Assembly: GCF_018260555.1 (NCBI RefSeq)
Contig: NZ_JAGLBB010000054.1
Coordinates: 1-22,216, forward strand
Length of the DNA: 22,216 bases
Direction of reading: 5' to 3'
Source: Deinococcus sp.
Lineage (GTDB): Bacteria > Deinococcota > Deinococci > Deinococcales > Deinococcaceae
The notes below the pieces were generated by a model. It was not told the origin of the DNA, ran no database searches, and worked only from the letters and a program-made list of their open reading frames with translations. Made by a program: the position numbers and the translations under genes. Below, in pieces: positions 14,217 through 22,216 of the stretch (within the stretch, counting starts at the first letter, position 1; the number at the start of each line of letters is the position of its first letter).

Positions 14217-15500
14217 TCAGAGTTCATGTTCCGCCGTGGGCAGGGGTTCGCGGGGCAGGCGGCTCCAGAGCGCGGCGATGGCCACGGCGCCCAGCGCGGC
14301 GAGGGCGATCAGGCCCAGGCGTGGTCCCAGCGGGCCGCTGCGGCTGATCAGGCTGCTGGCGATCAGGGCGCCCGGGGGGCCCATGCCGACCAGCACGAAG
14401 GAGTACAGGCTCATCACGCGGCCGCGCAGCGCGTCGGGGATGGTGAGCTGGACGCTGCTGTTCGCGCTGACCAGCAGGGTCAGCATGCCGAAGCCGCAGG
14501 CGGCCAGAACCGGGAAGGCCAGGGCCGGGCCGGGCGTGAAAGCCAGGGCCACGGCGCTGAGGGTCAGGATGACGGCCCCGACCCGCAGGTTCCGCAGCGG
14601 GTTGGGGCGGCTGGCCTGCCACAGCGCGCCGACCATCGCGCCGATGCCGAACGCGGCGGACAGCGCGCCGAAGGTGGCCTCGCGCGCGCCGAACACCGCG
14701 TGGGCGTAGTAGGGGATGATCACGTTGAAGTTGATGGTGGTCAGGCTTAACGCGCCGACCAGCAGCATGACGTTGCGCACGGTGGGGGTGGCGCGCACGT
14801 AGCGCAGTCCCTCGCGGACATCTTCGGCCATGCTGCCGCGCGGGCCGGCGTCGCGGGCGGGGAACGGCAGTGTGGCGATCACGTACAGCACCACGAAGAA
14901 CGACGCGACGTTCAGGTAGAACGGCAGTGCCAGGCGCGAGATGTTCCCGGCGTTCCCGCCGGCCAGCAGGGTCACGCCCAGCGCCGCGATCACGCCGAAC
15001 AGCGCCTGCCCGACCGTGCGGCTCACGTTGAACGACAGGCTGTTCAGGGCCACGGCGTTCGGCACGTCACTGCGGGGCACGAAATCCACGACCATGCTCT
15101 GCCGGGCGGGCATGTCGAAAGCGTTCGCGCAGCCCGACAGGAACGCGATAGCCATCACCAGCGGCAGCGTGACTAGCCCCAGGTGGGTGGTGACGGCCAG
15201 CGCGGTGGCGGTCATGAGCAGCGTGGTCTGGGTGAGCAGCAGCACGCGGCGGCGCGGCACGCGGTCGATCACGGCCCCGGCGAACAGCGAGAGCAGCAGG
15301 CTGGGCATGAACTGCGCGGCCGTCACCCAGCCCAGGGCGCTGCTGCTGCCGCCCGAGAGTTCCAGCACGAGGTACTGCTGCGCGGTGGCCTGCATCCACG
15401 AGCCGGTCAGGGACAGCAGCTGCGACAACCAGTAACGGCGGTAGTTGGGGTGGCGCAGGGCGCTGAAGGTCCGGGCGCTCCACGCCTGGGCTCGGGTCAT
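14217..15500 (-). CDS. MFS transporter (EntS-like exporter, MFS_3 type)
   Basis: A 427-residue protein with about 12 hydrophobic segments. It opens with FSALRHPNYRRYWLSQLLSLTGSWMQATAQ, the N-terminal signature of the MFS_3/EntS group. It has the family cytoplasmic loop between helices 2 and 3 (AGAVIDRVPRRRVLL) and the conserved ANAFDMPARQSMVVDFVP. Relatives export siderophores, drugs or other metabolites; the substrate here is unknown. I chose ATG 15500 (MTRAQAW) because a GGTAAT -10-like box lies 7 nt upstream; in-frame starts at 15515 and 15554 would add 5 or 18 residues. The gene reads toward the small membrane protein gene on the same strand, 47 nt apart, and may be co-transcribed with it. 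Confidence 0.9.
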   Translation of the reverse strand: MTRAQAWSARTFSALRHPNYRRYWLSQLLSLTGSWMQATAQQYLVLELSGGSSSALGWVTAAQFMPSLLLSLFAGAVIDRVPRRRVLLLTQTTLLMTATALAVTTHLGLVTLPLVMAIAFLSGCANAFDMPARQSMVVDFVPRSDVPNAVALNSLSFNVSRTVGQALFGVIAALGVTLLAGGNAGNISRLALPFYLNVASFFVVLYVIATLPFPARDAGPRGSMAEDVREGLRYVRATPTVRNVMLLVGALSLTTINFNVIIPYYAHAVFGAREATFGALSAAFGIGAMVGALWQASRPNPLRNLRVGAVILTLSAVALAFTPGPALAFPVLAACGFGMLTLLVSANSSVQLTIPDALRGRVMSLYSFVLVGMGPPGALIASSLISRSGPLGPRLGLIALAALGAVAIAALWSRLPREPLPTAEHEL

Positions 15501-15507
15501 CACACGG

Positions 15508-15513
15508 ATTACC
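15508..15513 (-). promoter_or_regulatory. Possible leaderless -10 box (GGTAAT) of the MFS gene
   Basis: GGTAAT on the minus strand ends 7 nt before ATG 15500; an overlapping TATGGT (minus strand of 15511-15516) is an alternative giving a 3-4 nt leader. Either supports the start chosen. Confidence 0.35.
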
Positions 15514-15773
15514 ATACGCCCACTGACCGCGTGCCGCACGGCTTGAGTGCGCACCGGCGGCCACCCGAGCGAGACGGAGGCGCGCGTGCCGGGCCAGCCC
15601 AGGAGGAGGGTGGGGGCACTGGCAGGAATCGGGGCCGCGTGTTACCGTGCGGTGATCAAGGTCGGTTCATGCTCACTTCACAGTTCACGCCTCTAGCTTG
15701 GTCGTCCTGCCCGGCCCCAGGGCACCCGCCTCCACCGCCCCTGTCCTTCCCCGGTCCCTGCGAGTCCTGACCC

Positions 15774-16832
15774 ATGCCTTGCCTGCCAGCCCATCACTCC
15801 GCCCGCGACGCGCGCCGCAGCTTACTGAGTGCCCTGCTGTCCGTGCTGCTGGGCGCCTCGGTGGCCGCCGCGCAGGGCAACCCGCCGGCAGGGCCGCTGC
15901 CGGGCAGTCCGGGTGCGCCCGCCACCTTGCAGGCCACGCCCGCGCCGGACCTGCGCGGCCTGGGCAGCGTGACGGTGCAGCCGGGCGACACGGCCTTCAG
16001 TGTGGCGCGCCGGGCAGGCCTGAGCGTGGAGACCCTGCTGACCCTGAATGGGCTGGGCACCCCGGACCTGCGGGTTGGGCAGGTGCTGCGGCTGCAGGTC
16101 GGGCCGTCAGCCGCGCCGCCTCACCGCGTGCAGCCCGGCGAGACACTGTACGCCCTGGCCCGCCGCTACGGTGTCATTGTGGACGCCCTGCTGACCGAGA
16201 ACGGCCTGCCTCCCGGCACCGTCTTGAAGGTCGGGCAGGTGCTGCGGCTACCGGCCGGCGCGCACGATCAGGGCGCGCCGCCTGCCCAGGCGCCGGCCGG
16301 CGTGGGCGGCTCGCCTTTCCTGCCAGGCGTCCCGCCACAGGTCGCCCCGGTCCTGCAACCCGCCCAGGAGATGCCGCGCGTGCACAGAGACGGGCCCCCC
16401 GACGCCGCCAGCCCCCAGGAACCGCGAGGAGCACCACCCGCGCGCGACTGGCACGAGGCGGCGATGAACCTGCTGGGAACCCCCTACCGCTTCGGGGGCG
16501 AAACGCCGGGCGGAACGGATTGCAGCGGCTTCGTGCGGCTGGTCTTCACGCCGCTGGGCGTGAATCTGCCGCGCGTCAGCGCCGATCAGGCGCAGGCAGG
16601 ACGAGCCGTCGCGGACCGGGACCTGCTTCCTGGCGACCTGCTGTTCTTCGACACGGAAGGTCATGGGCGCGTGTCGCACGTGGGCATCTACCTGGGCGGC
16701 GACGAGTTCGTCAGTGCCAACAGTTACCAGGGGCGGGTGAGCGTGGACCGTCTGCAGGGCGACCGGTACTGGGGGCCCCGTTACCTGTGGGCGCGGCGCG
16801 TCCTGGAAAGCCCGGCGGCCCTGGCACGCTAA
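15774..16832 (+). CDS. Secreted LysM-LysM-NlpC/P60 peptidoglycan hydrolase
   Basis: A 352-residue exported cell-wall enzyme. A signal peptide (hydrophobic 17-31, likely cut after AAA near 33) precedes two LysM peptidoglycan-binding modules (about 66-107, VTVQPGDTAFSVARRAGL; and 117-160, HRVQPGETLYALARRYGV), a Pro/Ala-rich linker (161-224) and an NlpC/P60 domain (about 225-345). NlpC/P60 domains usually cut D-Glu-diamino acid peptide bonds. The nucleophile Cys250 (GTDCSGFVRLVF) and His302 (SHVGIYLGG) are present. The third catalytic position, usually His, Asn or Gln, aligns with Ser314 (EFVSANS). No clear Shine-Dalgarno or -10 box was found; TAGCTT near 15694 is a weak candidate. The TAA stop overlaps the end of repeat copy C. 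Confidence 0.92.
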   Translation: MPCLPAHHSARDARRSLLSALLSVLLGASVAAAQGNPPAGPLPGSPGAPATLQATPAPDLRGLGSVTVQPGDTAFSVARRAGLSVETLLTLNGLGTPDLRVGQVLRLQVGPSAAPPHRVQPGETLYALARRYGVIVDALLTENGLPPGTVLKVGQVLRLPAGAHDQGAPPAQAPAGVGGSPFLPGVPPQVAPVLQPAQEMPRVHRDGPPDAASPQEPRGAPPARDWHEAAMNLLGTPYRFGGETPGGTDCSGFVRLVFTPLGVNLPRVSADQAQAGRAVADRDLLPGDLLFFDTEGHGRVSHVGIYLGGDEFVSANSYQGRVSVDRLQGDRYWGPRYLWARRVLESPAALAR

Positions 16833-16969
16833 TACGGACTGCGCTCCACTGCGCCTCAGACGGAAAAGCGCTGCCTGCGGCTCCATACCGCGAAGGGGCG
16901 TAGGCTGTTCCTACTCGCGTCCGCCCGGATTGATTCAGAACTGCAACGCATCAATCGGAATCCGCAGAG
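16830..16969 (-). repeat. Dispersed intergenic repeat, copy C (inverted)
   Basis: The reverse complement of 16830-16969 matches copies A and B through the whole core. The end next to the preceding gene is TAATACGGAC, so the TAA stop replaces the usual TGA of the terminus; the far end (TCCGCAGAG at 16961-16969) has decayed from TCCGTATCA. A GATTGAT/ATCAATC hairpin is kept at 16927-16956. It sits between convergent genes. Confidence 0.8.
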
Positions 16970-16988
16970 GACAGCCGCGCCGAGGCGT

Positions 16989-17210
16989 TTAGCCTTCGGC
17001 CAGTTCGTCGGTCTCCAGAATGGCGCGGTACTGTTCGAGATTCTCACCCTCACCGAGTTCCCGCGCGATCTTCTCGATGGCCAGACGAACGACTTCACTC
17101 TTGCTGATCAGTCGTTCCGGGCTGGACAGTTCATAGGCCGTGCGGGTCAGCAGGGCGTCCTGTTCGTCGCTGATGACCACCTGCAGGCGTTTACGTTCCT
17201 TCTTAGGCAT
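16989..17210 (-). CDS. Small ribbon-helix-helix (CopG/Arc-like) DNA-binding protein
   Basis: A 73-residue protein MPKKERKRLQVVISDEQDALL... matching the ribbon-helix-helix plan: a short beta strand (KRLQVVI, about 7-13) that would enter the major groove, helix A (about 15-29, DEQDALLTRTAYELS) and helix B (about 36-50, SKSEVVRLAIEKIAREL) with the Ser/Lys-Ser-Glu cap typical of the fold, then an acidic tail. Such proteins act as dimers on short direct or inverted repeats. ATG 17210 follows AGGAG closely on the minus strand, supporting this start over one at 17309. The gene is divergent from murA, and the intervening region holds six phased 14-bp repeats. No toxin gene lies beside it, so it is probably not an antitoxin. 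Confidence 0.75.
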   Translation of the reverse strand: MPKKERKRLQVVISDEQDALLTRTAYELSSPERLISKSEVVRLAIEKIARELGEGENLEQYRAILETDELAEG

Positions 17211-17274
17211 GCCTCTCCTGAAAGGGACCTCGCCTGAGTCTGGTCTGGCAGGCCGGGGACGGGGTCGTCCGGGC

Positions 17275-17303
17275 AGCGTAGCACGGCACCTGAGTACCCT
17301 CAA
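17275..17303 (-). promoter_or_regulatory. Sigma-70-like promoter of the RHH gene
   Basis: On the minus strand TTGAGG (17298-17303) and TACGCT (17275-17280) are separated by exactly 17 nt. It is the best two-box promoter in the window and predicts a leader of about 58 nt containing the AGGAG site. The 14-bp repeat array begins 24 bp upstream of the -35. Confidence 0.6.
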
Positions 17304-17327
17304 CATCAAGCTGACCTGAGTGTGATC

Positions 17328-17411
17328 CTCTTCAGACGCCCCTGTTCAGACGCTGCCCTTCAGATGGCACTGTTCAGGTAGCACTGTTCAGAGGCCGCTG
17401 TTCAAAAGCGG
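17328..17411. promoter_or_regulatory. Six phased 14-bp direct repeats (iteron-like array)
   Basis: Six consecutive 14-bp units start at 17328, 17342, 17356, 17370, 17384 and 17398 with no insertion or deletion. Each begins with a form of CTGTTCAG: CTCTTCAG, CTGTTCAG, CCCTTCAG, CTGTTCAG, CTGTTCAG, CTGTTCAA. The last six bases of each unit vary (for example ACGCTG, GTAGCA, AGGCCG). CTG-TT-CAG is itself quasi-palindromic, as expected for a dimeric DNA-binding protein. The array lies between the divergent promoters of the RHH gene and murA. Confidence 0.7.
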
Positions 17412-17462
17412 CCGTGCCGGTTCGGCTCATCCCCCGGCGCGCGGCAGCCTGTATGGTCAGTA

Positions 17463-17490
17463 TGGACACACCGTGAGCACGATGTGTAAC
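17463..17490 (+). promoter_or_regulatory. Possible murA promoter
   Basis: TGGACA (17463-17468) and TGTAAC (17485-17490) are 16 nt apart and match five and four of six consensus bases. The leader would be about 100 nt. TATGGT at 17452 and TATGGA at 17461 are alternative -10 boxes without good -35 partners. Confidence 0.35.
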
Positions 17491-17596
17491 ATGCACCTGT
17501 ACCGTGCCGGGCCGGGCTGTGACCCTGGCGACCGCGCTCCCCGACTGCCCTCAGCCTCCTCCCAACCCCGAGCCTGCTCACGAAAGGAAGAATCCC

Positions 17597-18880
17597 ATGC
17601 AACTGACCCCACTGCACGTCCAGGGCGGCCGCCAATTGAGCGGAGAGATTACCGTTCAACACAGCAAGAACGCCGCGCTGCCCATTATCGTGGCCAGCCT
17701 CCTGAGCAGTGAAAAGGTCACCCTGCACGGCATTCCGCGCCTCAGTGACGTCAACACCATCCTCGACCTGCTGGCCCACATCGGCACGCAGCACACCTGG
17801 GTAGGCGAGAACAGCCTAGAGCTGCACACCCCCGAGATCCTGAATACCGACGCGCCCTACGCGCTGGTCAGCAAGATGCGCGCCAGCTTCATCGTCATGG
17901 GCCCCATCCTGGCCCGCGCCGGGCACGCGACCGTCTCGATGCCCGGCGGCTGCGCCTGGGGACCCCGGCCCGTCGATCAGCACGTCAAGGCCCTGCGCGC
18001 CCTGGGAGCCCAGGTCAGCGAGGACGGCGGTAACTTCGAAGCGACCCGTCAGGGCAGCCTGAACGGACAGTTCATCTTCGAACTGCTGACTGTGGGCGGC
18101 ACGCACAACGCCGTCCTGGCGAGCGTGCTCGGGGACGGCGTGGTCACGCTTGAGAACGCCAGCATCGACACCGACGTGGTCGACATGATCGAGTTCCTGA
18201 ACAGCCTCGGGGCCGACATTCAGGGCGCCGGGACGAACACCATCACCGTGCGCGGCGTCAGCGCCCTACGCGGCGGCACGTACACCGTCATTCCCGACCG
18301 CATCGAGGCCGGCACGTTCATGATGCTGGCCGCCGCGACCCGCAGCCGCTTGATCCTGAACAACGTGCGCCCCGACCACCTGCGCGCCGTGACCGGCAAG
18401 TTGCAGGAAATGGGCGTGGACATTCTCGAGGACGGCACCCGCATGATCGTGGACGCCACGAACCGCGAGCTGAGCCCCGTGAACCTGACCACCCAGAGCT
18501 ACCCCGGGTTCCCCACCGACCTGCAACCCCAGATGAGCGCCCTGCTGGCGACCGTTCCCGGCACCAGCGTCGTGCAGGACCCCGTGTACCCGGACCGCCT
18601 GACCCACGTGGCCGAACTGACCCGCATGGGCGCCAACATTACCGTCAGCGGGTACACCCAGGTCATTCAGGGCGGCCCACTGCACGCCGCGCCCGTCAAG
18701 GCCGCCGACCTGCGCGCCGGGGCCGCGCTGTTCATCGCGGGCCTGACCTGCGAGGGCGACACCATCATCGACGGCGTGCAGTACCTCAACCGCGGCTACG
18801 AACGCCTCGCCGAGCGCCTGCGCGGCATCGGCGGGAACGTCACGCAGAACGACCAGAGCCTCGCGCTCGCCATGGACTGA
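17597..18880 (+). CDS. murA: UDP-N-acetylglucosamine 1-carboxyvinyltransferase (MurA)
   Basis: MurA transfers enolpyruvate from PEP to UDP-GlcNAc, the first committed step of peptidoglycan precursor synthesis in the cytoplasm. The 427-residue product has the EPSP-synthase-like double domain with Lys24-Asn25 (HSKNAALP), the mobile-loop Cys119 (MPGGCAWGPRPVD), which is the fosfomycin target, Asp308 (YPGFPTDLQPQ) and Arg373 (DLRAGAAL). All key residues are present; Trp121 follows Cys-Ala where Ile is more common. ATG 17597 gives MQLTPLHVQGG and follows AAAGGAAG. The in-frame ATG at 17504 adds a Pro-rich stretch that is not MurA-like. It is divergent from the RHH regulator and ends just before a hairpin and repeat copy F. 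Confidence 0.96.
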   Translation: MQLTPLHVQGGRQLSGEITVQHSKNAALPIIVASLLSSEKVTLHGIPRLSDVNTILDLLAHIGTQHTWVGENSLELHTPEILNTDAPYALVSKMRASFIVMGPILARAGHATVSMPGGCAWGPRPVDQHVKALRALGAQVSEDGGNFEATRQGSLNGQFIFELLTVGGTHNAVLASVLGDGVVTLENASIDTDVVDMIEFLNSLGADIQGAGTNTITVRGVSALRGGTYTVIPDRIEAGTFMMLAAATRSRLILNNVRPDHLRAVTGKLQEMGVDILEDGTRMIVDATNRELSPVNLTTQSYPGFPTDLQPQMSALLATVPGTSVVQDPVYPDRLTHVAELTRMGANITVSGYTQVIQGGPLHAAPVKAADLRAGAALFIAGLTCEGDTIIDGVQYLNRGYERLAERLRGIGGNVTQNDQSLALAMD

Positions 18881-18890
18881 CCCAGCCTCC

Positions 18891-19017
18891 GATCGAATGG
18901 CTTTGTAGGCCATTCAATCCGAGCGGTTGCGAGTGGAAGAGAAACGGGTTCCGGGCGTGGAGTTGGCAACCCGGCGATGTTCCGGGTTGTCAGCGAAACA
19001 GACGCCAGTCTGTATGA
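18891..19017 (+). repeat. Dispersed intergenic repeat, copy F
   Basis: It opens with a 7-bp hairpin GAATGGC/GCCATTC (18895-18901, 18909-18915), in the place of the GATTGAT/ATCAATC hairpin of copies B and C. AATCCGAGCGGTTGCGAG follows. GGCAACCCGG pairs with CCGGGTTG (about 18965-18989), an internal stem also visible in copy D. The right end TCTGTATGA is a decayed TCCGTATCA. Confidence 0.65.
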
Positions 19018-19042
19018 ACCGGACTTCCACCAGTCCACCCAG

Positions 19043-19078
19043 AACACGCCCCACCACCTGACCGTGGCGGGGCGTGTT
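19043..19078. terminator. Hairpin between convergent murA and ABC genes (probable terminator)
   Basis: AACACGCCCC (19043-19052) pairs perfectly with GGGGCGTGTT (19069-19078), and CCAC/GTGG extends the stem to about 14 bp around a 6-nt loop. The T-tracts are short on both sides (GTGTTTC on +, GTGTTCT on -), so it may act in both directions. It lies 160 nt after murA and 190 nt after the ABC gene. Confidence 0.6.
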
Positions 19079-19112
19079 TCATGGCCCTGCTCCCACATCC
19101 TCGCCTTCAAGC

Positions 19113-19190
19113 GCGGCGCCCGCTTCGGCTCCCACTCGCGCTACTGGGCTGGAACGGGTTGTGCCCACCCCTGCACCGGAATCCGTACCA
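19113..19190 (-). repeat. Partial copy of the dispersed repeat (copy G)
   Basis: CCGGAATCCGTACCA (19176-19190) is one base off the reverse complement of TGATACGGATTCCGG. Read on the minus strand, the following GTGCAGGGGTGGG resembles the start of copy E (GTGCAGCGGCGTG). The inner limit is uncertain. Nothing else is seen between 19191 and the ABC gene stop. Confidence 0.45.
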
Positions 19191-19267
19191 GGCGCAGAGC
19201 GCCCAGACGCGCAGGACGGGCATTCCAACCTTCCGCTGCTGCGCGCCGCACTCTGCGCCCACTAGCG

Positions 19268-21121
<1,854 letters not shown>

Positions 21122-21127
21122 ACCCAC

Positions 21128-21133
21128 AAGGTA
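21128..21133 (-). promoter_or_regulatory. Leaderless -10 box (TACCTT) of the ABC transporter gene
   Basis: TACCTT on the minus strand ends 6 nt before ATG 21121, with no Shine-Dalgarno sequence in between. It decides the start in favour of this ATG. Confidence 0.5.
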
Positions 21134-21182
21134 CGCGCGATGAGGCGTGGCCTGTGAGGAGAAGGGAGCGGAAAGGCAACAC

Positions 21183-21280
21183 CGCTGCTTCGCAGGACAC
21201 AGCTGCTTCGCAGGACCCCTCAGTCAGCTACGCTGACAGCTCCCCTCAAGGGGAGCCAGGAACACCGCTTTTGCAGAAGC
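21183..21280. repeat. Cluster of short hairpins in the gap between the ABC gene and ald
   Basis: Four perfect stem-loops follow one another: CTGC-TTC-GCAG (21185-21195), the same again (21203-21213), GTCAGC-TAC-GCTGAC (21223-21237) and GCTCCCC-TCAA-GGGGAGC (21239-21256), then a weaker GCTT...AAGC (21267-21280) beside an A-run. AACACCGCT is repeated directly at both ends (about 21179 and 21261). No open frame explains the block. In 21281-21475 I see only GC-rich non-coding sequence. Confidence 0.7.
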
Positions 21281-21477
21281 TAAAAAAGTAGAACCTTCTG
21301 GCTCGCACCAAGAACTCCTGCCCCGCAACCGTCGTGGCAACCAAGCCCGTCGTGCGCGCAGCGCGCGGGGCGCGCGGGGCGAACGCAGCGGGCGCGAAGG
21401 ATGGCGTGTGAGGCGTGGCCGTCCCCACCCAACACCCACCACCAACGCCCGCGAAATACCTGCCCAGTGCCAACGAA

Positions 21478-21519
21478 AGCCCCCCCTGTCCCCCTGGGGT
21501 AGGGGGCTGGGGGGTGGGG
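21478..21519 (-). terminator. Possible ald terminator overlapping a G-quadruplex motif
   Basis: For minus-strand transcripts AGCCCCC and GGGGGCT (21502-21508 and 21478-21484 in window order) form a stem with a nested CCCC/GGGG, followed by TTTCG. This lies about 26 nt past the ald stop. The + strand of the same segment, 21496-21519, reads GGGG-TA-GGGGG-CT-GGGGGG-T-GGGG, four G-tracts with 1-2 nt loops. Confidence 0.45.
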
Positions 21520-21533
21520 AATCAGTCGAAGTC

Positions 21534-22216
21534 TCAGGCCAGCGCCACTTCCGGAGCCGTGTACGGCAGTTCGAAGGCGTCGGCCACGCCCTGGTAGGTC
21601 AGTTTGCCCTGGTGGGTGTTCAGGCCGAGCATGAGGGCGGGGTTGCGGTGCAGGGCGTTGGGGCCGTGGTCGGCAAGCAGCAGGGCGTACGGGAGGGTCT
21701 GGTTGGTCAGGGCGAAGGTGCTGGTGCGGGGAACGGCGCCGGGCATGTTGGCGACCCCGTAATGAATGACGCCGTCGATCACGTAGGTGGGATCGTCGTG
21801 GGTGGTGGCGTGGATGGTTTCGACGCAGCCGCCCTGGTCGACGGCGACATCAACGATGACGCTGCCTTCGGGCATGAGCCCCAGCATGTCACGGGTGATG
21901 AGATGGGGGGCTTTGGCGCCGGGAATGAGGACGCCGCCGATCAGGAGGTCGGTGGTGGGAAGCAGGTCGCGGATGTTGGCCTCGCTGCTCATCATGGTGG
22001 TGATCCGGCCGAAGAACACGTCGTCGAGGTACGCGAGGCGGCGCTGTGACACGTCGAGGATGGTGACCTTGGCGCCGAGGCCCATGGCCATCTTGGCGGC
22101 GTTGGTGCCGACCACGCCGCCGCCGATGATGGTGACGTGGCCGGGTTGCACGCCGGGCACACCGCCGAGCAGGACACCGCGCCCGCCGACGGGCTTTTGC
22201 AGGTGGTACGCGCCGG
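21534..22216 (-). CDS. ald: Alanine dehydrogenase, C-terminal part (cut by window edge)
   Basis: Alanine dehydrogenase interconverts L-alanine with pyruvate and ammonia using NAD. The frame is open from the window edge to TGA at 21534-21536, giving 226 residues of a protein usually about 370 long; the N-terminus lies beyond 22216. Visible features are the approach segment GAYHLQKPVGGRGVLLGG, the Rossmann NAD site GGGVVGTNAAKMAMGLGA, an acidic-type NAD-ribose position in VTILDVS, and the family segment VIDGVIHYGVANMPGAVPRTST with its conserved NMPGAVP. Everything visible is intact. A possible terminator follows. Confidence 0.95.
   Translation of the reverse strand, partial: GAYHLQKPVGGRGVLLGGVPGVQPGHVTIIGGGVVGTNAAKMAMGLGAKVTILDVSQRRLAYLDDVFFGRITTMMSSEANIRDLLPTTDLLIGGVLIPGAKAPHLITRDMLGLMPEGSVIVDVAVDQGGCVETIHATTHDDPTYVIDGVIHYGVANMPGAVPRTSTFALTNQTLPYALLLADHGPNALHRNPALMLGLNTHQGKLTYQGVADAFELPYTAPEVALA

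Noticed and set aside
15698..16903. 401-codon frame overlapping the NlpC/P60 gene on the same strand
   Set aside because: The alternative frame has the LysM and NlpC/P60 motifs; this one is Arg/Gly/Ala-rich without motifs.
17328..17411. CRISPR array or plasmid origin
   Set aside because: Units are 14 bp with no spacers, and there is no cas or replication-initiator gene nearby; a regulatory array fits better.

Overview
This window looks like a piece of a Deinococcus chromosome. The evidence is very GC-rich, GC3-biased coding sequence, genes typical of the Deinococcus-Thermus lineage (a LysW-dependent lysine-pathway hydrolase, and a Ser/Thr kinase fused to a PQQ beta-propeller that closely resembles D. 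radiodurans RqkA/DR2518), and many -10 hexamers placed 6-7 nt before the start codon, the signature of leaderless transcription. The genus call rests on recognition of families; no search was run.

Layout. 1-54: the last codons of a possible + strand gene. 219-2519 (-): mutS2. 2692-3150 (+): a DIP1984-family gene, followed by a strong terminator and a short tandem repeat. 3486-4787 (-): rarA, divergent from a small hypothetical gene (4873-5160). 5417-7390: the PQQ-propeller kinase. 7595-7912: tatA. 8127-9632: yifB/comM-like, preceded by a 10-codon leaderless ORF that overlaps its start. 9855-10886 and 10876-11997: an unknown Pro/Ala-rich membrane protein overlapping lysK. 12076-13821: an SLC13-type permease with RCK_C domains. 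14008-14169 (-): a 53-residue membrane protein. 14217-15500 (-): an MFS exporter. 15774-16832: a secreted LysM-NlpC/P60 hydrolase. 16989-17210 (-): a ribbon-helix-helix (RHH) regulator, divergent from murA (17597-18880) across six phased 14-bp repeats. 19268-21121 (-): an ABC exporter half-transporter. 21534 to the window edge (-): the C-terminal part of ald.

The genes are mostly separate transcription units of housekeeping, envelope and genome-maintenance function (mutS2, rarA, kinase; murA, NlpC/P60, ABC exporter). No phage, transposase, CRISPR or integrase gene is visible, and no tRNA or rRNA.

The most unusual content lies between genes. A family of roughly 130-195 bp non-coding repeats occurs at least six times (52-195, 5158-5298, 9630-9824, 13819-14010, 16830-16969, 18891-19017, plus a partial copy ending at 19190). 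The better copies end in a 9-bp inverted repeat, TGATACGGA / TCCGTATCA. The terminus repeatedly supplies the stop codon of the flanking gene, and in one copy it has become a perfect TATAAT -10 box for the next gene. The second notable feature is the phased 14-bp repeat array beside the RHH gene, a candidate operator array.
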